From the NCBI RefSeq assembly GCF_004153195.1, contig NZ_SEMC01000018.1:1-48851 (forward strand): a stretch of DNA of 48,851 nt. Direction: 5' to 3'. The notes below the pieces were generated by a model that was given only the letters and a program-made list of their open reading frames with translations, did no database searches and had not been told where the DNA came from. Position 1 is the stretch's first letter, and each line of letters opens with the position of its first letter. The DNA comes from Sporolactobacillus sp. THM19-2 (GTDB lineage: Bacteria > Bacillota > Bacilli > Bacillales > Sporolactobacillaceae). A program made the translations under genes and the position numbers. This document shows, piece by piece, positions 1 through 7,791 of the stretch.

Positions 1-54
1 GGCCTTAATCTTTTTATTGAAGTGGAACGTTGATTCCTTTACACTGGACATATG

Positions 55-116
55 AGGAGCCCCCTGTATGTTTGGTTTCGCTTAACTTAATCATACAAGG
101 AATGAGCTCCTTTTTC
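55..116 (+). terminator. nested hairpin followed by T-run, terminator-like
   Basis: AGGAGC at 55-60 pairs with GCTCCT at 106-111, and TGTATG at 65-70 pairs with CATACA at 92-97, giving a long two-part hairpin followed by five T. It could end transcription of a gene that lies before the window, or belong to the end of a mobile element. No gene is visible before it in the window. Confidence 0.4.
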
Positions 117-124
117 ATTTCCTT

Positions 125-152
125 TTTTCACTTTTCAGGTGAAAAGTGAAAA
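125..152. repeat. perfect 28-bp palindrome
   Basis: Two 13-base arms, TTTTCACTTTTCA and its exact complement, are separated by GG. The palindrome sits between the upstream hairpin and the small gene at 284. It could be an operator, a bidirectional hairpin or a mobile-element end. I see no partner gene that decides between these. Confidence 0.6.
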
Positions 153-283
153 TCGCTGTAAACCTTGGTGGCTCAACGACAAGTAAAGTTCATACCGCGG
201 GCCATGAATATTCTAGGTTATAGAAAAGAACATTAGGAGATGTTAAAAAGAAAAGTAGTGAATATAAAGGAGATGAGCACAAG

Positions 284-472
284 TTGGCAACACGAAATGA
301 AATGTTGGATCAGGATTTCGTCATTGACGAAGCGGCTTTAGAACGTATGAAGCAAGTTAATGTCCTCCCTGAAGATTTAAAATCTCCTTTCGTCATCTAT
401 GAATCTGCAACTCCGGAACAAAGGAAAACGATTGAAGAGAAAATGCGACGTGTATGGGGGCAAAAGCAGTAA
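284..472 (+). CDS. small hypothetical protein (62 aa)
   Basis: The protein is short, acidic-to-neutral and highly charged, without a signal peptide or membrane segment. The likely start is TTG, preceded by AAAGGAGATG about eight bases upstream, a good ribosome binding site. A hairpin with 8-bp arms follows 44 bases after the stop, so this looks like a self-contained transcription unit. The C-terminal half is mostly predicted helix with several Glu/Lys/Arg residues (EQRKTIEEKMRRVWGQ). I do not recognise the family. Codon use is more AT-rich than in the genes from 1234 onwards, which suggests a different origin. A small antitoxin-like or phage/transposon-associated protein is possible, but nothing in the sequence proves it. 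Confidence 0.5.
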   Translation: MATRNEMLDQDFVIDEAALERMKQVNVLPEDLKSPFVIYESATPEQRKTIEEKMRRVWGQKQ

Positions 473-515
473 TGTATTCTATGGATTTGAATCAATTTAC
501 AGGTTTCGCAGGGAA

Positions 516-547
516 AGAGAGTGTGAAAAATGCACTCTCTAATTTTT
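516..547 (+). terminator. terminator-like hairpin after the 62-aa gene
   Basis: AGAGAGTG at 516-523 pairs perfectly with CACTCTCT at 533-540 and is followed by an AT-rich run (AATTTTTA). It fits as the end of the small gene at 284. Confidence 0.55.
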
Positions 548-691
548 ATTAATCTGTATGAAGACTTTGGGTTTCGCTATGTTCAAGACCATCCAGTGAC
601 AAAAAATCGTCTTGCTCTTTATGATTTTAGATCTTTACCGGCCAACAATCGGTAGTAATAGTATCTCTCACAGCTGTGAGACAGCGCCAGT

Positions 692-732
692 AAAAAAGCC
701 CGAAACCTTGATTGATCAAAGTTTTCGGGCTC
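692..732 (-). terminator. terminator of the tRNA-Gln gene
   Basis: Read on the minus strand, GAGCCCGAAAAC pairs with the GTTTCGGGC side across a TTGATCAATCAA-like centre, then runs into six U. It lies eight bases beyond the tRNA 3' end and is a classic intrinsic terminator. Confidence 0.8.
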
Positions 733-740
733 TTGTTTGA

Positions 741-812
741 TTACCCCATCTGGATTCGAACCAGAACATCGCGGCCCCAGAAACCGCTGCCTTACCGTTT
801 GGCCATGGGGTA
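741..812 (-). tRNA. trnQ: tRNA-Gln (anticodon CTG)
   Basis: The 72-base cloverleaf is complete. A perfect 7-bp acceptor stem (TACCCCA/TGGGGTA) has U1-A72, as in glutamine tRNAs. The D arm is GCC-AAACGGTAA-GGC, very close to the usual Gln D arm. The anticodon stem is GCGGT/GCCGC with loop TTCTGGG, so the anticodon CTG lies at plus-strand 778-780. A five-base variable loop follows, then a TCTGG/CCAGA T stem with TTCGAAT loop. The discriminator base is A and CCA is not encoded. It has its own promoter and terminator, so it is a single-gene unit. It reads the CAG codon, which is frequent in the neighbouring genes. G at positions 37 and 38 is less usual than A37 in Gln tRNAs. Confidence 0.93.
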
Positions 813-831
813 TTAAATCAGAACAAGAATT

Positions 832-860
832 ATTATATCCACTATTGACGAATAATGCAA
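832..860 (-). promoter_or_regulatory. promoter of tRNA-Gln
   Basis: On the minus strand TTGCAT (855-860) and a perfect TATAAT (832-837) are separated by 17 bp, a strong SigA-type promoter. Transcription would begin about a dozen bases before the tRNA 5' end at 812. Confidence 0.75.
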
Positions 861-954
861 GTCCATTTCCGGGAAAAATTGAAAGTCTATATTTTTACAA
901 TTTTCCTGACAACATTTGATCCCCCATGAACGGGCAGTACCCAATCAGGGTCAC

Positions 955-1124
955 GAGGGTAAATGAACAGGCCAGGGTGGGGATCACTGTTCGCTGAAGC
1001 CCGATGGATTCAACGAGCAATCAGCAGGGATGAAACAGGCTAAAAATGCGACGCCCTGTCGCAATGCCAACACGAGCACGTCCTGTCCGCCCACCCCCCT
1101 CCACTGATTGAAATTTCATTTGAT
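955..1124 (+). repeat. intergenic repeat, copy A
   Basis: This 170-bp stretch shares blocks with the reverse complement of 6664-6769. The blocks, in order, are GAGGGTAAA(T/C)GAACA, GCCCGATGG(A/G)TTCAACGA, CAATCAG(C/T) and C(A/G)CTGATTGA followed by a TTTCA(T/C)TT tail. CAATCAG and CTGATTG within each copy are complementary, so each copy can fold into a hairpin. It has no open reading frame of its own. Together with the tRNA promoter it accounts for most of the gap between the tRNA and the UvrA-like gene. Confidence 0.6.
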
Positions 1125-1233
1125 GATTCCTCCGCCAGGCATCAGATTTCCTGGAATGATAAAATATGGATAGTGGACCCGAGCCAGGATCACTCGTGCA
1201 GGGTTCATGATAACGATAGAGGAATGAGGGTTT

Positions 1234-3723
1234 ATGAACAAACAGCCAGAGAATATTGAGATATATCATGCACGGACTCATAATCTGAAGGATGTGTCGC
1301 TCCATATCCCGCTTCATCGTCAGGTTGCGATTACCGGTGTTTCCGGTTCCGGCAAATCTTCGCTCGCCATGGGCGTTCTGTACTCAGAAGGAAGCAGACG
1401 CTATCTGGAAGGCTTGTCCGCTTTTGCCAGAAGGAAAATTCATCAGGCGGAGCGTGCAGATGTCGAGCGGATTGATTTTTTGCCGCCGGCGCTGGCACTC
1501 AGGCAGCGACCGCCGGTTCCGGGGCGGAGAAGTACCGTCGGCACGATGACTGAACTTTACAATCTCGTGCGCCTGATTTATTCACGTCTCGGAACGCACC
1601 GGTGTCCGCGGGGCCATCAGGTGCCTCCTTCGATGAAGGCCATTTTTGATGAAACCTGCGTCTGTCCGGTGTGCGGGGCCCGCTTTAATCTGCCGTCTGC
1701 CGAGTCTTTTTCATTCAATTCGGCGGAAGGCGCCTGTCCGGATTGTGGAGGACTGGGCGAGCGGGCTGAAGTCGACCCGACGCTTGTGGTTCCTGATCCG
1801 GAACTCACGCTTGAGCAGGGCGCAGTTGCTTCCTGGCGGGCAGCCGGACGCGGCTATACGGTCCGGCTGGCTGCACTCCTTGGCGTTCGACTGGATGTCC
1901 CCTGGAAGAAACTTACGGATCACGAGCGGGATATTGTGCTGAATGGACCTGAAACGCGCAGACCGCTGATTTTTCATAACCGGAAGACGGGCGAAGAATA
2001 TCCGATTACCTTTACATACGATAATGCGGTTGAAGCAGTCCGAAAGTCATTGGCCGGCGACCGAAACCAGACCCGCTATGCCCGGATGAGAAAATTTCTC
2101 AGTGTCCGTCCCTGTGAGACGTGCGGCGGTCTGCGCCTTCGCCGGGAGGCGCTGCAGACGACTGTTGCCGGTAAGTCCATAGCCGAGGTTACCGGGATGT
2201 CGCTGTCCCGGCTGGATCAACTGGCAGCCGCTCTGCCTGAAGCGCTGCCGGTCTCCGTTCGTGAGGTGGCCGGGAAACTGTCCGCCGGACTCCGGGACGG
2301 TCTGAAGCCGCTTCTGGATCTGGGTGTCGGTTATCTGACACTGGATCGTCAGGGAAACACGCTGTCCACCGGGGAACGTCAGCGGCTTGAGCTGTCCATG
2401 ATGGCAGGCGGGCGTTCGACAGGCGTCCTTTATATCCTCGATGAGCCGTCGGTCGGACTGCATCCGGCAAACGTCGACGGTCTGAAGCAGCTGATGCGGA
2501 AAATGGTAGCGAACGGGAACAGTCTGATCGTTGTTGACCACAACCTGGATATCATCCGAAACGGTGATTATATGATTGAAATGGGACCTGGAGCCGGCGA
2601 CCGGGGCGGAACCGTTGTCGGCAGGGGAACGCCGCACGAGATCGCAGGCGAAGGCAGGACACTGACCGGCCGTTATCTTTCCGGCAGCAGAAAGGTCATT
2701 GTCCGGCAGCCTCAGCCGGTATCTGCGAAAGATGAATGGCTGCGGATCGCAGTGCGGAGCAGGCATAATCTGCATCATCTGACCGCCGGATTCCCGCTCA
2801 GACGGATGACGGCAGTCACGGGCGTCTCCGGGGCCGGCAAGACCGCGCTTGTTTTTGACTGTCTGGTGCCGGCGCTGAAAAAAGCACTGGGCAGGAAGAA
2901 TCCGCCCGATTTTATTGAATCGCTCAGAGGTTTTGAACACATTCGGCGTATGGTCAAAGTCGACGCGACCCCGATCGGTCGAAATGCCCGTTCCACACCG
3001 GCAACCTATACCGGATTATTTGACGGGATCAGGCGGCTCTTTGCCGGGACAGATGAAGCGCGAAAAAGGCACTGGTCGTCGAGCATGTTTTCGTTCAATG
3101 TCAAAGGCGGCCGCTGCGAAGCCTGTGAAGGCCGGGGGGAAATGCTGCTCGATATGCAGTATCTGCCGGAACAGCGTGTCCGCTGTCCGCATTGCAACGG
3201 CACGCGTTACCGGCCGGAAACGCTTGAAGTCAAATATAAAGGCAAATCGATTGCCGATGTCCTTCGTATGAGTGTGGACGAAGCACTTACATTTTTCACC
3301 GACCAGCCGGATCTGGCTGATCAGCTTGAGACGCTCCATGATGTGGGTCTGGGGTACCTGCTTCTCGGCGAGGCGACGCCCGGACTGTCCGGCGGTGAAG
3401 CGCAGCGGATCAAACTGGCCGGAGAATTGAAACGCCGCCATTCGGATACGCTGTATGTCCTTGATGAGCCGTCGACCGGACTTCATGTCCATGATATTGA
3501 AGTTCTGCTCGGCGTGCTGGATAAACTGATGCAACTCGGGGCGACAATCATTTTGATTGATCATGATCCGGACGTGATCGCAAACTGTGATTATGTTCTG
3601 GATCTCGGACCGGGTGGCGGATCGAAGGGCGGACGCATCATCGCTGAAGGTACGCCGGCGCAGGTCGCAGCGTCTCCCGCCAGTCTGACCGGAAAATATC
3701 TTCCCGGACATGGAAGACTCTGA
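1234..3723 (+). CDS. UvrA-like ABC ATPase (short UvrA paralogue)
   Basis: This is an excinuclease ABC subunit A-family protein of 829 residues, with two ABC cassettes and zinc modules. The first Walker A (GVSGSGKSS) is near residue 35 and the first signature (LSTGERQRLEL) near 377, followed by ILDEPSVGLHP. The second Walker A (GVSGAGKTA) is near 530, and the second signature (LSGGEAQRI) near 716, followed by VLDEPSTGLH. Zinc-type Cys pairs occur as CPVCG, CPDCGG, CETCGG, CEACEGRG and CPHCNG. Canonical UvrA has about 940-960 residues, so roughly 110 residues are missing, and the UvrB-interaction/insertion region is the likeliest loss. Such short paralogues are often auxiliary UvrA proteins, some linked to antibiotic resistance. 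That role here is inference. ATG follows GAGGAATGAGGG. There is no uvrB or uvrC nearby. Confidence 0.88.
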   Translation: MNKQPENIEIYHARTHNLKDVSLHIPLHRQVAITGVSGSGKSSLAMGVLYSEGSRRYLEGLSAFARRKIHQAERADVERIDFLPPALALRQRPPVPGRRSTVGTMTELYNLVRLIYSRLGTHRCPRGHQVPPSMKAIFDETCVCPVCGARFNLPSAESFSFNSAEGACPDCGGLGERAEVDPTLVVPDPELTLEQGAVASWRAAGRGYTVRLAALLGVRLDVPWKKLTDHERDIVLNGPETRRPLIFHNRKTGEEYPITFTYDNAVEAVRKSLAGDRNQTRYARMRKFLSVRPCETCGGLRLRREALQTTVAGKSIAEVTGMSLSRLDQLAAALPEALPVSVREVAGKLSAGLRDGLKPLLDLGVGYLTLDRQGNTLSTGERQRLELSMMAGGRSTGVLYILDEPSVGLHPANVDGLKQLMRKMVANGNSLIVVDHNLDIIRNGDYMIEMGPGAGDRGGTVVGRGTPHEIAGEGRTLTGRYLSGSRKVIVRQPQPVSAKDEWLRIAVRSRHNLHHLTAGFPLRRMTAVTGVSGAGKTALVFDCLVPALKKALGRKNPPDFIESLRGFEHIRRMVKVDATPIGRNARSTPATYTGLFDGIRRLFAGTDEARKRHWSSSMFSFNVKGGRCEACEGRGEMLLDMQYLPEQRVRCPHCNGTRYRPETLEVKYKGKSIADVLRMSVDEALTFFTDQPDLADQLETLHDVGLGYLLLGEATPGLSGGEAQRIKLAGELKRRHSDTLYVLDEPSTGLHVHDIEVLLGVLDKLMQLGATIILIDHDPDVIANCDYVLDLGPGGGSKGGRIIAEGTPAQVAASPASLTGKYLPGHGRL

Positions 3724-3762
3724 TCACCGTCTGATGGCAGGATAGACGCGCGATGACGTGTA

Positions 3763-3792
3763 TTGAACACCCTTAATCATTCGTGGCATAAT
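3763..3792 (+). promoter_or_regulatory. promoter for manC
   Basis: TTGAAC (3763-3768) and CATAAT (3787-3792) are separated by 18 bp. They lie in the 120-bp gap after the UvrA-like gene, 50 bp before the manC start. This indicates that manC and pepV are transcribed separately from the upstream gene. Confidence 0.5.
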
Positions 3793-3842
3793 AGAGCTAT
3801 GATTACAGTCGGTTAAAAAAGTATAGAACGGGAGAGGTCACT

Positions 3843-5219
3843 ATGCATCTGGTATTATTGTCCGGAGGTTCGGGGAAAAGGCTCTGGCCGTTATCAAATG
3901 ATGCACGTTCCAAACAGTTTCTGCGTGTGCTGGAAGATGATCACAGGCAGTTACAGTCAATGGTGCAGCGCGTTTTCGGGCAGCTGAAAAAAATTGGGCT
4001 CGGCGATTCGACGGTTGTCGCAACCGGCAAGGGACAGGTTGAGATGCTCGAAGATCAGCTGGGCGGCGATGTTCCTCTGATCGTCGAGCCGGAACGCCGC
4101 GATACGTTTCCGGCGATTGCACTGGCGGCGACCTACCTGTATTCCCGATCAGGGGTTGATCCCCATGAAGTGGTTGCCGTTCTTCCGGTGGATCCGTTTG
4201 TTGATACGTCGTTTTTTAAACGGATTATGGATCTTGCCCCGCTTCTTGACAGAACGCAGGCAGATCTGGCGCTGATGGGCGTCAGGCCCACTTACCCGTC
4301 AGAAAAATATGGTTATATTGTTCCTGAAAAAGGCGAAAATGCGCACTATATCCGTGTCGATCATTTCACAGAAAAACCGAAAAAGGAGCTGGCGGAGCAG
4401 CTGATCCGTGAATCGGCGCTGTGGAACTGCGGTGTGTTCGCTTTCAGACTGAATTTTGTGATTCAGAAACTGGAGTCACTCGGGCTGCCGCTGGATTATG
4501 AAGAACTGTCCCGGCAATTTACGAAACTTCCGAAAATCAGTTTTGATTACGCGGTCGTTGAAAAAGCAAAGCATATTGTCGCTCTGCCTTACGACGGATT
4601 CTGGAAAGATCTCGGCACGTGGAATACCCTGACCGAGGAAATGGACACGCAAAGAATCGGGAAGGGGATCATCAGCAAGGATTCTGAAAACACCCATCTG
4701 ATCAATGAACTGGATCTTCCTGTAACGGTACTCGGCATCTCCAACGCTGTTGTCGCTGTCAGTCCGGACGGCATTCTGGTTTCCGATAAAGAACAGAGCC
4801 CGAGAATCAAGGAAGTCATGAAGGGCTTTGATCAGCGGCCGATGTACGAAGAGCGGCACTGGGGATCTTACCGGGTGCTTGATTACACAAGCTATTCAAA
4901 GAACCATGAAGAAGTTCTGACGAAAAAAATCAAGATCAAAGCGGGACTTAATATCAGTTATCACTGTCATCATATGCGTCAGGAAGTCTGGACGATTCTT
5001 AAAGGTCGGGGCCGCTATGCTGAGAACGGTGTGATCCGGTCACTGAAACCAGGCGATGTGGTCATTGTTCAGGCGGAGACGATGCATGCGATTGTTGCAG
5101 ATGAACCGATGGAACTGATTGAAGTGCAGATAGGCAGCCAGCTGATTGAAGAAGACATTGACCGTAAATATCTGAACTGGAAAGAAATTGAAGAAAACTG
5201 TGCCTCCATCAGGGGCTGA
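3843..5219 (+). CDS. manC: mannose-1-phosphate guanylyltransferase (type II, with C-terminal cupin)
   Basis: The enzyme makes GDP-mannose from mannose-1-phosphate and GTP in the cytoplasm, the precursor for mannose- and fucose-containing glycans. The nucleotidyltransferase domain starts with the pyrophosphorylase signature (LSGGSGKRLWPLS, residues 6-18) and continues with FTEKPKKE and WNCGVFAF. The C-terminal ~110 residues form a cupin (SYHCHHMRQEVWTILKGRGR), as in bifunctional phosphomannose isomerase/GMP enzymes. At 458 residues it matches that family (about 450-480). ATG follows GGGAGAGG. pepV begins 25 bases after the stop. A separate class I isomerase, manA, lies at 45925, so mannose-6-phosphate may be supplied from there. 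Whether the cupin domain is itself active cannot be told from sequence. Confidence 0.9.
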   Translation: MHLVLLSGGSGKRLWPLSNDARSKQFLRVLEDDHRQLQSMVQRVFGQLKKIGLGDSTVVATGKGQVEMLEDQLGGDVPLIVEPERRDTFPAIALAATYLYSRSGVDPHEVVAVLPVDPFVDTSFFKRIMDLAPLLDRTQADLALMGVRPTYPSEKYGYIVPEKGENAHYIRVDHFTEKPKKELAEQLIRESALWNCGVFAFRLNFVIQKLESLGLPLDYEELSRQFTKLPKISFDYAVVEKAKHIVALPYDGFWKDLGTWNTLTEEMDTQRIGKGIISKDSENTHLINELDLPVTVLGISNAVVAVSPDGILVSDKEQSPRIKEVMKGFDQRPMYEERHWGSYRVLDYTSYSKNHEEVLTKKIKIKAGLNISYHCHHMRQEVWTILKGRGRYAENGVIRSLKPGDVVIVQAETMHAIVADEPMELIEVQIGSQLIEEDIDRKYLNWKEIEENCASIRG

Positions 5220-5244
5220 AGAAATCAGGAAGAGGGATGGATGT

Positions 5245-6657
5245 ATGACGGAAAAAGTAAAGGTCAGGCCGAATAAGGAAGATTTTCTGAAAGACCTGTC
5301 GGCGCTCATTGCCATTAAAAGTACGAAGGAGAGTTCAGAAGCGAAAGACGGAGCCCCGTTTGGTCCCGGACCGCTTGCGGCATTAAATCACATGCTTGAA
5401 CTCGGTAAACGCGACGGCTTCCGGACAAAAAACCTGCTGGGCTACGCGGGGTATATTGAATACGGACCGGAAGATGCTGAGGACTATATTGCCGTCCTTG
5501 GACATGTCGATGTCGTGCCGGCGACAGGTAACTGGTCACATGACCCTTTTACCCTGCATCAGGAAGGCGACACGCTCTATGCCCGCGGTGCGATCGATGA
5601 CAAAGGGCCCACATTAGCGGCGTACCACGCCCTCAAATCCCTGAAAGCGTCCGGCCTGCCGATCCGGCACCGGATCCGGCTGGTTATCGGTACGGATGAG
5701 GAGAGCGGCTGTGAATGCCTGATCAAGTATAACGAACTCGAACCGATGTCGCTGTTCGGCTTTGCGCCGGATGCCGAATTTCCGTTGATCTTCGCTGAAA
5801 AAGGGCGGATCTTTGCCCGGATCGATGTGCCGGGGGAAAAGGCGACAGGCGCTGTTCAACTGACGGAGTTTACCTCCGGAGAGCGGGTGAACATGGTCCC
5901 GGACCATGCGTATGCGGTGCTTTCAGGAGCCGAAGCAGAAAAATGGGCGAATGAGGCGAAGCAAAAATTAAACGATCAGGGAACGCCTTTTTCAGCAGAA
6001 AAAACAGCTGGAGGGGTCAAACTGACGGTTAAAGGGAAGTCCGCCCATGGGTCACAGCCGGCGGACGGCATTAATGCGGCCTTTCTCCTTGCATCAGCCC
6101 TTAGAGAGATCCCGTTTGCCCCATCGGAAAAAGCCTTCATCTCACTCCTGGCTGAGACGCTGAATCGTGATTTTTCCGGTGAACGGCTCCATGTCGCTTT
6201 CAGTGATGACATTTCAGGAGACCTGACGGTAAACGCGGGACTTTCCCGCTACAAAGGTGGTCAGGGAGGATCGGTTTCTCTTGATCTTCGTTGCCCGATT
6301 AAAGCTGATCTGGAGCAGACGGCAGAAACGCTGACACAGACAGTAGAAGGCTTAGGTTTCAAAATCGGCGGGCTTGAGAAGAGCAAACCGCTCTACATGG
6401 ATCCGAAACTGCCGGGTGTACAGATTCTAAAGCGGGTGTATGAAGAACACATGGGCCTGAAAGATGTGACGCTCCTGACCTCCGGCGGCGGGACTTACGC
6501 CCAGTATCTCGACGCAGGTGTAGCCTTTGGTGCCTGCATGCCGGGTTATCCGTATACCGGCCATCAGGTGGACGAGCATGTCAGACTGCATGATCTCCTG
6601 AAGGCATCGGAAATCTATGCAGATGCCATGTATGAACTCGGAAATCTGGAGAAATAA
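5245..6657 (+). CDS. pepV: dipeptidase PepV (M20 family)
   Basis: This is a cytoplasmic zinc-dependent dipeptidase that hydrolyses dipeptides and other N-terminal substrates. Family metal and catalytic motifs are present: GHVDVVPATGNW, RGAIDDKGP, GTDEESGCECL, APDAEFP and, near the C terminus, GYPYTGHQVDEH. The length of 470 residues matches Lactobacillus PepV. I chose the ATG at 5245 because AGGAAGAGGG lies eight bases before it. The same frame is open back into manC, but those upstream starts lack a site. The gene is only 25 bp from manC and may be co-transcribed with it. An intergenic hairpin repeat follows the stop and may end the transcript. Confidence 0.92.
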   Translation: MTEKVKVRPNKEDFLKDLSALIAIKSTKESSEAKDGAPFGPGPLAALNHMLELGKRDGFRTKNLLGYAGYIEYGPEDAEDYIAVLGHVDVVPATGNWSHDPFTLHQEGDTLYARGAIDDKGPTLAAYHALKSLKASGLPIRHRIRLVIGTDEESGCECLIKYNELEPMSLFGFAPDAEFPLIFAEKGRIFARIDVPGEKATGAVQLTEFTSGERVNMVPDHAYAVLSGAEAEKWANEAKQKLNDQGTPFSAEKTAGGVKLTVKGKSAHGSQPADGINAAFLLASALREIPFAPSEKAFISLLAETLNRDFSGERLHVAFSDDISGDLTVNAGLSRYKGGQGGSVSLDLRCPIKADLEQTAETLTQTVEGLGFKIGGLEKSKPLYMDPKLPGVQILKRVYEEHMGLKDVTLLTSGGGTYAQYLDAGVAFGACMPGYPYTGHQVDEHVRLHDLLKASEIYADAMYELGNLEK

Positions 6658-6663
6658 GCACTT

Positions 6664-6769
6664 CGAATAAAGTGAAACGTCAATCAGCGGGGGAATCTTT
6701 ATCCTCCACTGATTGTTCGTTGAACCCATCGGGCAGTTGTCCCGCGCCCGGCCATGTTCGTTTACCCTC
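6664..6769 (-). repeat. intergenic repeat, copy B (inverted relative to copy A)
   Basis: Read on the minus strand this matches copy A at 955-1124 in block order and sequence. A central hairpin forms between CAATCAGCGGGGG (6681-6693) and CCTCCACTGATTG (6702-6714). Its position directly after pepV suggests it can also act as a transcription stop. A half-copy resembling its edge (AAAGTG...CAATCAGTGGGG) lies near 9389-9417, before the SAM hydrolase-like gene. Confidence 0.6.
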
Positions 6770-6814
6770 ATACTCCTGAAGAGGTAAAACAGCAGAAAAA
6801 AAAGGATAAAGTGT

Positions 6815-6843
6815 TTGACGGTTCGCAAAAAGTCGAATATATT
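6815..6843 (+). promoter_or_regulatory. promoter of the amidotransferase-type hydrolase gene
   Basis: TTGACG (6815-6820) and TATATT (6838-6843) have a 17-bp spacer, followed 36 bp later by the gene start. This is a good SigA-type match. Confidence 0.6.
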
Positions 6844-6879
6844 GTTTTTAAAAGCTTTTTGTGAACGGGGGAGATGAGT

Positions 6880-7620
6880 ATGGGAGACAGGCCGGTAATC
6901 GGAGTGACGGCGAGCTTTGTCAAAAAGACCGATTTTTCTCTCGGACCTTATACACATCGTGATTATGTGACGGCCCTCTTAAACGCAGATGCTCTGCCGG
7001 TGATTTTGCCGATTGCCCCGGAAGAGACGGCAGACGCTTATCTCAGCCTGTGTGACGGTATTATTTTCAGCGGCGGCGGGGATGTCGATCCGAGGTTTTT
7101 CGGTGAGTCGCCATCCCTTTATCTGGATACATTCATCACGGAAAGAGACCGGATCGAATTCGCGCTGATGAAAAAAGCAGTTGCTGCGGGCAAGCCCATT
7201 CTGGGTATCTGCCGTGGCATGCAGGTGCTTAATGTGATGTATGGCGGTACGCTGGTGCAGGATCTGCCGACCGAATGGAAAAATCCATTGCAGCATGACC
7301 AGAAAGTGCCGCGGAAGAAGGCCAGCCACAGCGTGCGTCTGCTTTCGGGCAGCCGGCTTTCGGCACTTTTTGACGATAAAGAGTCGCTTTATGTGAACAG
7401 TCTTCACCATCAGGCGATTAAAAAACTGGCTGCGGGTTTTCGTTCGGCCGCTGTCGCACCGGACGGCGTAATTGAGGCCATTGAACACGAGACAAATGAC
7501 CGGATTCTCGGTGTCCAGTGGCATCCTGAATCAATGGCTTCAGGCGGTGACCCGATGATGTGCCGTCTGTTCCGTCATTTTGTCAATCAATGTGGCCGGG
7601 TTAAAGAAAAAATGGTATAA
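6880..7620 (+). CDS. class I glutamine amidotransferase-like hydrolase (gamma-glutamyl-GABA hydrolase, PuuD/peptidase C26 type)
   Basis: The protein belongs to the stand-alone GATase1 group that cleaves gamma-glutamyl amides such as gamma-glutamyl-GABA. The nucleophile elbow GICRGMQVLN places the catalytic Cys near residue 111, and GVQWHPE supplies His215 and Glu217. The N terminus (RPVIGVTASF) and the IIFSGGGDVDP stretch are typical of the PuuD-like group. At 246 residues it has the normal length. An ATG six bases earlier in the same frame is possible, but the GGGGGAG site touches it, while the ATG at 6880 has proper spacing. It is a single gene with its own promoter and a hairpin after the stop. 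The exact substrate is not visible. Confidence 0.85.
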   Translation: MGDRPVIGVTASFVKKTDFSLGPYTHRDYVTALLNADALPVILPIAPEETADAYLSLCDGIIFSGGGDVDPRFFGESPSLYLDTFITERDRIEFALMKKAVAAGKPILGICRGMQVLNVMYGGTLVQDLPTEWKNPLQHDQKVPRKKASHSVRLLSGSRLSALFDDKESLYVNSLHHQAIKKLAAGFRSAAVAPDGVIEAIEHETNDRILGVQWHPESMASGGDPMMCRLFRHFVNQCGRVKEKMV

Positions 7621-7628
7621 AGGGACAG

Positions 7629-7653
7629 CCGGAGCAGCTTTTAGCTGCTCCGG
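7629..7653 (+). terminator. terminator after the GATase1-type hydrolase
   Basis: CCGGAGCAGC pairs perfectly with GCTGCTCCGG across TTTTA, shortly after the stop codon. The U-run afterwards is weak (TTTGTGC). Confidence 0.6.
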
Positions 7654-7791
7654 TTTGTGCTGATATCAGATCCTCACCCGGGAAAACGGCACAAAAAAGA
7701 CGTAAATTCCGGTTACTTTTCATGTGCGAGGCTGATAGGTTAAGAATGCTGAACATAACTTTTAAAAAAATTTTCGGGGGATTGTTTTTTC

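Noticed and set aside
160-215. T-box-like words (GGTGGCTC, ACCGCGG) before the small gene at 284
   Set aside because: The order and spacing do not fit a T-box, and there is no stem I or specifier region, so the match looks accidental.
530-655. 41-codon open frame after the small gene at 284
   Set aside because: Its ATG lies inside a terminator-like hairpin, there is no ribosome binding site, and I do not recognise the product. It may be the tail of a decayed gene.
2047-2940. Long minus-strand open frame within the UvrA-like gene
   Set aside because: It is antisense to clear ABC motifs, has a low-complexity composition and has no ribosome binding site. Such shadows are common in GC-richer genes.
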